Part shown: positions 43,179 to 49,906 of the stretch, piece by piece
How the letters are laid out: each line of letters starts with the position of its first letter
Position numbering within the stretch: position 1 is the first letter of the stretch
NCBI GenBank assembly: GCA_030824555.1
Contig: JAVBXK010000109.1
Coordinates: forward strand, 1 to 49,906
Reading direction: 5' to 3'
Origin: a bacterium
GTDB lineage: Bacteria > Pseudomonadota > Gammaproteobacteria > Burkholderiales > Burkholderiaceae_C
DNA length: 49,906 nt
Translations under genes and position numbers: made by a program
The notes under the pieces: model-generated
The model's database searches: none
What the model was told of the DNA's origin: nothing
The model's input: the letters and a program-made list of their open reading frames with translations, nothing else

Positions 43179-45434
43179 ATGTTCTCCATTGCGAATTTAT
43201 TCAAAGGCTTCAAACCACCTCGGTGGTCTGTTGATCAGGTTTACGAGATGGCTGCGGCGGGCAAACTCGATCAAGCTCGCGTTGCTTCCGATCAGCTCAT
43301 TGCAAACACCCCGCACCGCGGCCTGATGGCCAGATGCCTGAAAGGGCATGTTCACTTTCTGGGCCAACGTGATCAGTTGGCTGAAGAAGAATTCCGCGCC
43401 GTGCTGGCAGAAGCACCTGGTTTTGCCTATGCACATTACGGTCTGTCTCTTATTTTTGCAGAGCAAAAAAAACACTCGGCCGCGCTGGACCATGCTTTGT
43501 TTGCCTCCAACGTCGCAACCAATGAACCACGCGTTCTGGCGCAACTTGGATATTGCTACATGCTCCTTGATGCCTATGGAGCGGCCGAGCAGCATCTGCA
43601 GAAAGCAATCAAACTGGCCCCGAAGGACAAACACAGCTGGAACAACCTGGCCATTGTGTCGCGACTCAAGGGCGACCCGCTGAATGCAAAAAGATGCTGG
43701 CTGCAGGCACTGCACATTGACCCTGAGTTTGGACAGGCGCTTGAGAATCTTGCACGCCTTGACGAGGAACTGCAACAGGCAGACATGCGAATTGAAGTGG
43801 AGAAGCAACCGGCCCCCACAACCCCTGTGCAAGCCGACCAGCAAGCCATACCGTGGGCTGACATTCACTATCTGCAAGCCTGTGGACAGGCCGATGAAGC
43901 TCTCAACCGGGCAGAAGCCGCCTGGCCCCAAGACCCAACCTTGGACGATGTGCGACAGCTGGCCAGCCTCTACAAGCAAAGTGGCGACCATGAAAGCGCC
44001 CTCCAAACCCTGCGGGATTACACAGAACGGCATCCCGAAGAAGCTGAAATTTGGTTATCCATAGGCGAGAGCTTGCTGGGCCTGAACGACTTAAAGGGTG
44101 CCATCGACGCATTCAGAAAAGCCGTCGACCTGGGAGACAGCAGTGGCCTGGTTCACGCCAACCTGGGCTCGACGCTACACGCCAATGAACAGTATGCGGA
44201 AGGCTTGGCAGAAATGCGGCTCGCCGTGGCTCTTGAGCCAACATCAGCCACACTGCAAAAACGACTGGCCGCCTCGCTCACCATGTGTTGCGAGTACGAA
44301 GAAGCCGAGCAGATATACCGGTCGCTGCTGTCTGCCGGGCAAGTCCAAATCAACGAGGTGCAGGGGAATTTGGCTGTTGCCCTGGTGTATTTGGGGAGGT
44401 TTGACGAAGCCCTGGAACATCTGAACCAGATCATCACCACCCAGTCCCACGATCCGACGCTGCGCTTCATGCGCGGGCTGATTCACCTTCTGCATGAGCG
44501 CTGGGAGGCGGGGTGGACTGACTACACCTGGCGCGGCACAAGCAACAGCAAGCAGTTTCGGACGCTGGCTTTTGACAAATGGGCTGGTGAGCCCCTGGCC
44601 GGTAAAACCATTGTGGTTCTGGCAGAGCAAGGGCTGGGTGACCAGATCATGTTTGCCTCATGTTTGCCAGACCTCCTCAAGCTCAACCCCGCCAAAGTTT
44701 ACGTAGAGGCCTCGTATCGGGTATCGGACATATTGCAGCGTTCTTTCCCTGAGTGCGAGTTCATTTCTACCCGGCAGAAAAAAGACTTGGAGTGGGTCAA
44801 GGACTTGGGTCACGTTGATTGCTTCGTTCCTTTGGGAGATTTGCCTTTTCATTTCAGAAAGCACGCACAAGACTTTTCTGGCAAACCTTTTTTGCGCACT
44901 GATCCACATCGGGTGGCGTACTGGCGAGCGCGCTTGCGGGAGCGCTGCGCAGGGCCCTACATCGGGTTTTCGTGGAAAGGGGGCACCGAGTTGACTCGCT
45001 CGCCGGTGCGCTCCATGTCAATTGAAGCGTTCAAGCCGTTGATGCAGGCACGCCCTGCCCAGTGGGTATGCCTGCAGTACGGCGAAGTAAGCGACACCAT
45101 TGCCACCTTTGAGGCCTCCGGTCAGCCGGTAATCCACTGGCCTGAAGCGATTGCTGATCTGGATGAATTCGGAGCCCTGCTGAGTGCACTGGACTTTGTG
45201 GTGACCGTTTGCAACACCACTGTTCATTTTGCAGGGGGCCTTGGCGTGCCGACTGCTGTGCTGGCCCCACATATTCCTGAGTGGCGCTATGGCGTCTCAT
45301 TCAAAACCATGCCTTGGTACGACAGCGTGCGTGTGCACCGCCAACCCCAACCCGGCAACTGGCCTGCGGTGATGGAGGCCGCAGCCCAGGCGGTGATGGC
45401 TTGTAGCGACAACCGTTCGGGTGAAAATTTTTGA
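43179..45434 (+). CDS. TPR protein with C-terminal GT9-like glycosyltransferase domain
   Basis: A 751-residue protein. Residues about 15-430 are tetratricopeptide repeats (for example LAQLGYCYMLLDAYGAAEQH, SWNNLAIVSRLKGDP). The C-terminal 280 residues begin GKTIVVLAEQGLGDQIMFAS and include IGFSWKGGTELTRSPVRSMS and the heptosyltransferase-like VVTVCNTTVHFAGGLGVP near the end. Such proteins are common near pilin and surface-glycan genes in betaproteobacteria; the sugar and acceptor are unknown. ATG 43179 was chosen; an in-frame TTG at 43155 adds 8 residues. It precedes pilA by 158 bp on the same strand, which fits a pilin-modification role (inference). Confidence 0.8.
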   Translation: MFSIANLFKGFKPPRWSVDQVYEMAAAGKLDQARVASDQLIANTPHRGLMARCLKGHVHFLGQRDQLAEEEFRAVLAEAPGFAYAHYGLSLIFAEQKKHSAALDHALFASNVATNEPRVLAQLGYCYMLLDAYGAAEQHLQKAIKLAPKDKHSWNNLAIVSRLKGDPLNAKRCWLQALHIDPEFGQALENLARLDEELQQADMRIEVEKQPAPTTPVQADQQAIPWADIHYLQACGQADEALNRAEAAWPQDPTLDDVRQLASLYKQSGDHESALQTLRDYTERHPEEAEIWLSIGESLLGLNDLKGAIDAFRKAVDLGDSSGLVHANLGSTLHANEQYAEGLAEMRLAVALEPTSATLQKRLAASLTMCCEYEEAEQIYRSLLSAGQVQINEVQGNLAVALVYLGRFDEALEHLNQIITTQSHDPTLRFMRGLIHLLHERWEAGWTDYTWRGTSNSKQFRTLAFDKWAGEPLAGKTIVVLAEQGLGDQIMFASCLPDLLKLNPAKVYVEASYRVSDILQRSFPECEFISTRQKKDLEWVKDLGHVDCFVPLGDLPFHFRKHAQDFSGKPFLRTDPHRVAYWRARLRERCAGPYIGFSWKGGTELTRSPVRSMSIEAFKPLMQARPAQWVCLQYGEVSDTIATFEASGQPVIHWPEAIADLDEFGALLSALDFVVTVCNTTVHFAGGLGVPTAVLAPHIPEWRYGVSFKTMPWYDSVRVHRQPQPGNWPAVMEAAAQAVMACSDNRSGENF

Positions 45435-45592
45435 CACATTGCGTAAGCAACTGGCCCATGAGTTGACAAAATTTAGCTCTCAACCAGCAAAAAACCAGGT
45501 GGAAGCTGCTCACTGAGCCGCACATGGGTGGCTCAAATATTGCTCACACTGACCGGCGCAGCTTCGCGCGTGATCATTGCAAGGAGTTATTC

Positions 45593-45994
45593 ATGAAGAC
45601 AATACAAAAAGGTTTTACCCTTATCGAACTGATGATTGTGGTTGCCATCATCGGTATTTTGGCAGCAGTCGCACTACCCGCGTACCAAGACTACACAGTA
45701 CGCGCTCGCGCTTCTGAATTGCTGTTGGCGGCATCCTCCGCCCGGACTGTGGTCACAGAGCTGTGCCAACAACAAGGTGGCTGCAACAGCATCAACGGCA
45801 TCACCATTGGCTCATCCCAATTTGTGGCTGATGGCGCAGTTGCGTCAGCTGGCACCATCGTCGTGAGTGCAAAGGCAGCTTTGGGCACGACCGCCTTCGT
45901 TGTTACTTTGACGCCATCCTGGACTGGCCAGACTGTGAACTGGACCTGCAACACTTCTATTGCCAAGTACGCGCCATCTTCTTGCCGCGGCTGA
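45593..45994 (+). CDS. pilA: Type IV major pilin PilA
   Basis: A 133-residue prepilin. The short positively charged leader MKTIQKG is cut before [20 protein letters not shown], the class IVa N-methylated helix with Glu at +5. A disulfide-bounded C-terminal loop is plausible: four cysteines lie at [14 protein letters not shown] and SSCRG. The latter resembles the D-region of pilins. AAGGAG sits seven bases before ATG 45593. It is transcribed alone and ends at a strong hairpin. Confidence 0.96.
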   Translation: MKTIQKGFTLIELMIVVAIIGILAAVALPAYQDYTVRARASELLLAASSARTVVTELCQQQGGCNSINGITIGSSQFVADGAVASAGTIVVSAKAALGTTAFVVTLTPSWTGQTVNWTCNTSIAKYAPSSCRG

Positions 45995-46018
45995 TGCTGA
46001 AATAGTATCGAACCTGCT

Positions 46019-46050
46019 AAAGGGTTTAGTGTTGATTCACTAAACCCTTT
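46019..46050 (+). terminator. Hairpin terminator after pilA
   Basis: A perfect 13-bp stem AAAGGGTTTAGTG/CACTAAACCCTTT with a 6-base loop, 24 bp after the pilA stop. The T-run is short (TTT, then CTGTTT), typical of strong stems after abundant messages. Confidence 0.85.
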
Positions 46051-46067
46051 CTGTTTATGGTTCTACC

Positions 46068-46424
46068 ATGACTCTGATGTTGCAAGAAAATATGCTCAAT
46101 ATATTTAAATCAGCACCTGTAGCGGATTACTCCAGAGAGTTGACCGCGAAATTAGTGAAGCGGTACCCACCATCCTTGGATCAAAAGCCAAGTCAGAAGC
46201 CTTCCGTTAACAGGCTGACTCGCATAATAGAAGAAACACTGAAGGCCGCTGTCGAGTTTCAATTGAAAAACAAACTAGGCTGGCTAGGAAAATCCAAATT
46301 TGCTAATGAATTCAGATGGGCATTGACTGAGGCCGGTTATACCAAAGAGTTCGTAGATTTTGCTACCGAAGCAATGGTCGTATATCTGAATAGAAAACCC
46401 TCTACTGTCCGCACTGAGAATTAA
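46068..46424 (+). CDS. Small hypothetical protein downstream of pilA
   Basis: A 118-residue, soluble, basic protein that I do not recognise. It has Lys/Arg-rich N-terminal and central parts (SRELTAKLVKRYPPSLDQKP, RIIEETLKAAVEFQLKNKL) and an alpha-helical second half ending FATEAMVVYLNRKP. No signal peptide, membrane helix or repeated cysteine is seen. ATG 46068 is used; a second ATG at 46092 (MLNIFKSAP) is possible. Base composition is more A/T-rich than its neighbours, consistent with an acquired gene. It sits between pilA and a glycan-modification gene. Confidence 0.55.
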   Translation: MTLMLQENMLNIFKSAPVADYSRELTAKLVKRYPPSLDQKPSQKPSVNRLTRIIEETLKAAVEFQLKNKLGWLGKSKFANEFRWALTEAGYTKEFVDFATEAMVVYLNRKPSTVRTEN

Positions 46425-46530
46425 ACCCCGACAGACCGGCCAACTAAATATTGGCCGCTACTGACACAGCAGATGGACAACATTCAGTGCGCCGTTTCAC
46501 CTGCTTCACAGTGCACATATCATCGCCGCC

Positions 46531-48222
46531 ATGCCCAACATCAATGACCATGAATACAGTATCTTCAGCCAAAACGGCGAGGATGGCATCATCGACTTTC
46601 TGACTGGGGGCCTACAGGTCAATGGACGGCGGTTCGTTGAAATTGGCACGTCGGATGGCGGGGAAAACAACAGCATGTACCTGCTTCGTCGGGGTTGGAC
46701 TGGGCTGGGCGTTGATGTGGACCATGACAACATCAAGCGTTACTTGGCACGCATGAGCCACATGCCGTCTGCGCGGAACTTGACCCTTGCGCTCATGAAG
46801 GTGGGATGGGACAACTGTCAGTGGATCACTGACGACTATGGCGACAAGTCTCCAGACTTTTTCTCCCTTGACATCGACAGTGTCGATTACTACGTGGCGT
46901 ACCGAATGCTGCAGCGCGGCTTTCGCCCGTCGGTGGTGTGCTGTGAGTACAACGCGTTTCTGGGCCACGGGCCGCTAACCGTCATGTTCGAGGCCGATTT
47001 CTCGCGCAGGCAACTGGACCCGCAACGTGGATTGTATTTTGGGGTGTCCGTGAGTGCCTGGCGGTACTTGTTTGAACAGTACGGCTATAAGTTCTGCGGC
47101 GTGGACAAGGCAGGCGTGAACGCCTTTTTTTGCCTGCGCTCAGCCTTCAGGCCCGGCTTTCTAGATGAGGTAACCGGGTTAGCGCATGCTTACACCAAGG
47201 TATTTGTAGACAAGTTCCGCATGTCCGGCGAGGCCTTGGAACATGAGTTGTTGACTCGGAAGGACCTGATCTTTATTGATGTCACAGAAGAAAATGTGGA
47301 AGACGTGGTGGCCGATTGCGACCGCCCAGTTGATGAAGGTCCGCTTGTCTTCACTCTGGACCAAGCCGAATCGCCTCGCACTCGGCCGGTAGCCAGCTCT
47401 GACACTGGCATTGCGGCCCCCCGAACAATGCCCGTGGTTCACGCCGCAGCCACCTTTCATGCTGAGGGCTACGAACGCTTCGGCCGGGAATTCATCGAGT
47501 CATTCCGCCGTCATTGGCCAGAAGAAACTAAATTGTGGATTTTTGCTGAAGGCTGCAAGCCCGAGGGCAGCGACCGGGTCATCGTCCGCGACCTTCATGA
47601 AGATGCCAAGGACTTGGTGGAATTCAAGCGGCGGCATGCCAACAATCCCGGGGCACACGGGCATTTTGGTGATACGTATCAGTACATGCTCGATTCGGTG
47701 CGCTGGAGTCACCGCATCTTTGCTCTGCGCGAAGCGGCGTTGCGTAGCAATGCAGATATTTTGGTGAATATTGACGCGGATATCGTTTGTTTTCGGGACA
47801 TGCCGATGGCATTTCTGGCAACACTGATGCCAGCAGATGCAGACATCGCCTTCATGCCACGCAAAAACATGTATTCAGAGTGCAGCTTTGTGCTGTACAA
47901 CTTGCGCAACCCTTTGGTGCGCAAGTTCATAACCGACCACACTGACTATTACACGCATGATCGGATTTTCCAGCTCGGGCGCTGGACCGACTGCCACGCG
48001 TTTGATGCCATGGTAGCCGCACACCGCAAAGCCGGTAGCCTCAAGTTTTACAACCTCAATGAGGGTGTACCGGACTCTATGCATCCCTTTGTCAACGGAC
48101 CACTTGGCGGTTACATGGACCACCTAAAAGGTGGCCGGAAGGACGACGGACGATCCAGCGACAATGATTTAGTGGTTACTCGCACAGAAGAGTACTGGAG
48201 CCGCGCTCGCAGCGTAAATTGA
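46531..48222 (+). CDS. Two-domain protein: SAM-methyltransferase-like plus glycosyltransferase-like
   Basis: A 563-residue protein. The first 220 residues look like a SAM-dependent methyltransferase fold: VNGRRFVEIGTSDGGENNSM (motif I) and GLGVDVDHDNIKRYL, then FFSLDIDSVDYYVAYRML. The second half (about 300-563) resembles a nucleotide-sugar transferase with a DXD-type motif in LVNIDADIVCFRDMPMAF and the acceptor-like FYNLNEGVPDSMHPFVNG. The linker between them is Pro/Thr-rich and acidic. The family of each half is inferred from motif shape only. It is on the same strand as pilA and the sugar O-methyltransferase that follows. Confidence 0.55.
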   Translation: MPNINDHEYSIFSQNGEDGIIDFLTGGLQVNGRRFVEIGTSDGGENNSMYLLRRGWTGLGVDVDHDNIKRYLARMSHMPSARNLTLALMKVGWDNCQWITDDYGDKSPDFFSLDIDSVDYYVAYRMLQRGFRPSVVCCEYNAFLGHGPLTVMFEADFSRRQLDPQRGLYFGVSVSAWRYLFEQYGYKFCGVDKAGVNAFFCLRSAFRPGFLDEVTGLAHAYTKVFVDKFRMSGEALEHELLTRKDLIFIDVTEENVEDVVADCDRPVDEGPLVFTLDQAESPRTRPVASSDTGIAAPRTMPVVHAAATFHAEGYERFGREFIESFRRHWPEETKLWIFAEGCKPEGSDRVIVRDLHEDAKDLVEFKRRHANNPGAHGHFGDTYQYMLDSVRWSHRIFALREAALRSNADILVNIDADIVCFRDMPMAFLATLMPADADIAFMPRKNMYSECSFVLYNLRNPLVRKFITDHTDYYTHDRIFQLGRWTDCHAFDAMVAAHRKAGSLKFYNLNEGVPDSMHPFVNGPLGGYMDHLKGGRKDDGRSSDNDLVVTRTEEYWSRARSVN

Positions 48223-48423
48223 TTTCTGTACTTGTACTTCGGCAGTCTCAGGGGTTTTCATATCTACCCTTTTCCTGAGGGCCCTCGTCTGCTGGATTTA
48301 TCACGGTTGCTGCTTTCTCCTGTGCGAGTCGTACACACAGAGCGTCAACATCACCTCTTCGAACACACATTGCTGAATGAGATCAGCTTTTCCCCTGCAG
48401 ACCATCTGTGAGAGACAGTTCAA

Positions 48424-49782
48424 ATGCTCATCAAAAAAGTCTTAAATAGCGTATGGCCTGACTTACTGCCAGGCAAGAAAGTTGCAGCCCTGCCGCGCCA
48501 AGACAGGGTGAACCCGAATGATGGCAACACGTACCTGCGTATGGGGGACGCATTGTTCGAAAGCAATAGCCTCGAGGAATCTGAAGCAGCTTATCGCAGG
48601 GCTCTCAACTCTGATGCACCCCAAGACTTGGTTGCAATGAAACTGCAGCGCGTCGTTGGGAAAATCGCACGCCATTACGACACGCCCGGAACACTCCTGG
48701 TGGCACCAGGTGACGGCAAGGCAGAAGCTCCGACGATCTCGGAGTTCTACGCATTGTTTGATGCTGTCAACAATGAGCTGACCTCCGTTCCTGAGGTCAT
48801 GCCCTCCAATTTTTGGGTATCCCATGCCAAACAACATGTTGAAATGCTCGTCCGGTTCGGAATGCTCAACTTCAAGCGCACGGTGGCGCACAACTACTAC
48901 AACTGGCTTACCCTGAGCTCGAGCGACAATCAAATTCGCCGACTCTTGGAACTGTGGCCCGTACACGGCAGCTCGGAGGCGTTGGCAGACGAAATGGAAG
49001 ACCTCAGCTTGCCCGGCAACCTAAATGCACTGGCGAATTTCCAGAACCCAGATGCTCAGCGTTTCTACAAACTCGGAGTCAGCCTTCTTTGGGATTACAC
49101 CTTGCATACAGACAACCACGGCCTGCTTCGAAAAATTGCAGAACCGGTCACAGGTAACCCCCTGCGCATCACCCGCCGTGGGCGTCTCTTATCCCAAGAC
49201 CTTGCTCATTCTGTACGAGAACGAAACCTCATTCTGGATACTACGGAACTAAGTGCCGACTCCTCTAAACCCATCATGATTGCTGAACTGGGTGCGGGAC
49301 ATGGGCGCTTGGCCCACATGTTTGCCATGAGCACCAATTGCAAATACCTGATATTTGATATCACACCCGCCTTGCTTGTTTCTCAATGGTACATCAAAAG
49401 TTTATTTCCAGATGAAAAAATATTTGCATTCAGACACTTCGATCGGTATGAAGAAATAGAAGAAGAGTTGAGCGAATGCAAATTCGCTTTTTTTGCATCT
49501 AGTCAGCTTGAAAAATTACCCGAAAATTATTTCGATATTTTCATCAATGTATGCTCATTGATGGAGATGCGCATTGATACGATCAATTACTTTTTTCGTG
49601 AAATAGAACGTGTGACTCGAGGTTTTTTCTACACCAAGCAATGGCTGATGCAGAACAACCGTGAAGACAATATTGTCATTACGAAAGATGACTATCCGGT
49701 ACCACAAAACTGGACCTGCCGAATGGAAGGCATAGACCCGATCAACCAGCGGCTTTTCGAACAGGTTTGGAAAATATCATAA
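48424..49782 (+). CDS. TPR-containing putative sugar O-methyltransferase
   Basis: A 452-residue protein. Residues 30-75 form a single TPR-like unit (NTYLRMGDALFESNSLEESE followed by AAYRRALNSD). The rest matches the putative sugar O-methyltransferase family: the SAM motif IMIAELGAGHGRLAHMFAMS (about 282-301), YLIFDITPALLVSQWYIKS and a C-terminal VTRGFFYTKQW. The codon use is noticeably A/T-richer in its 3' half than the rest of the window, which suggests recent acquisition of this surface-glycan region. ATG 48424 is the only early start. Confidence 0.7.
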   Translation: MLIKKVLNSVWPDLLPGKKVAALPRQDRVNPNDGNTYLRMGDALFESNSLEESEAAYRRALNSDAPQDLVAMKLQRVVGKIARHYDTPGTLLVAPGDGKAEAPTISEFYALFDAVNNELTSVPEVMPSNFWVSHAKQHVEMLVRFGMLNFKRTVAHNYYNWLTLSSSDNQIRRLLELWPVHGSSEALADEMEDLSLPGNLNALANFQNPDAQRFYKLGVSLLWDYTLHTDNHGLLRKIAEPVTGNPLRITRRGRLLSQDLAHSVRERNLILDTTELSADSSKPIMIAELGAGHGRLAHMFAMSTNCKYLIFDITPALLVSQWYIKSLFPDEKIFAFRHFDRYEEIEEELSECKFAFFASSQLEKLPENYFDIFINVCSLMEMRIDTINYFFREIERVTRGFFYTKQWLMQNNREDNIVITKDDYPVPQNWTCRMEGIDPINQRLFEQVWKIS

Positions 49783-49791
49783 TTTCACGCC

Positions 49792-49861
49792 GTAACTATT
49801 CACCCTCTGCGCTATGGTTTTGGGTGCATTATTTGGACACTCTGAGGGGGTGAACAGTTAC
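49792..49861. repeat. Inverted repeat pair downstream of the methyltransferase gene (possible MITE or IS ends)
   Basis: GTAACTATTCACCCTCT (49792-49808) is complementary at 15 of 17 positions to 49845-49861 (AGGGGGTGAACAGTTAC), with 36 bp between. The arms are long and G/C-rich compared with a normal terminator and there is no T-run, so this could be a 70-bp miniature element or the two ends of an excised insertion sequence. No target duplication is obvious. Confidence 0.5.
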
Positions 49862-49906
49862 CGTCACCTCTCCCATTGACCTGAATATATTGCGACACAA
49901 TTAAAA

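Overview
The window looks like the chromosome of a GC-rich betaproteobacterium, most likely a Burkholderiales/Comamonadaceae species. The evidence is protein content (a two-gene PntA/PntB, a BepA-like M48 protease, a TPR-glycosyltransferase next to a type IV pilin), high GC in coding regions, and a complete type I-F CRISPR-Cas locus of the usual proteobacterial kind. The taxon is an inference; no rRNA gene is present.

Layout. Positions 1-1464 hold the end of ssb and a class V aminotransferase. Positions 1479-1858 hold the wreck of a DUF1778/GNAT toxin-antitoxin pair, cut off by the trailer end of a CRISPR array. The array (1852-9380, 126 repeats, 125 spacers) is transcribed leftwards from a leader at 9381-9509. 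To its right, on the minus strand, are csy4, csy3, csy2 and csy1 (read as csy1-csy2-csy3-csy4), then a 0.5-kb intergenic region, a vapBC/fitAB-like protein toxin-antitoxin pair on the plus strand, an orphan DUF6088/AbiEi-like gene, cas2-3 and cas1. From 19730 the genome is mostly housekeeping or ordinary accessory: an MFS exporter; an ECF42-type sigma factor operon with two YCII (DGPF), two VOC and one SRPBCC protein; a second sigma factor with a zinc-finger anti-sigma candidate; a phytase-like secreted protein; mnmA; a GGDEF protein; TauE; a NUDIX hydrolase; pntAB; fadD; mtnN; corA; an M48 protease; a MASE1-EAL protein; moaC; then pilA surrounded by glycan-modification-type genes.

The most interesting region is 13519-13888, between csy1 and vapBC. 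On the plus strand there is a mini-CRISPR: two degenerate copies of the array repeat flanking a spacer of only 19 nt, with a -10-like box directly before it and a strong intrinsic terminator directly after it. Its spacer matches 13739-13757, next to a CC motif (the type I-F PAM), at 15 of 19 positions. Three of the four mismatches fall at positions 6, 12 and 18, the bases a type I crRNA flips out and does not pair. The site lies at minus-strand promoter-like sequence. Downstream of it, on the minus strand, are a strong Shine-Dalgarno sequence, a nine-codon mini-ORF ending in tandem AGA codons, and an intrinsic terminator. This is the architecture of a CreTA RNA toxin-antitoxin module (a crRNA-like antitoxin guiding Cascade to silence a tRNA-sequestering RNA toxin), or of a CreR-type cas autoregulator. 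It would tie cell survival or cas expression to an intact Csy complex.

How the parts work together: Csy1-4 and crRNAs form the surveillance complex, Cas2-3 degrades targets, and Cas1 with Cas2-3 adds spacers at the IHF-containing leader. The array itself shows active acquisition: two spacers overlap by 22 nt, and another pair samples the same codons of diverged homologues. The CreTA-like module and vapBC may guard the locus against loss.
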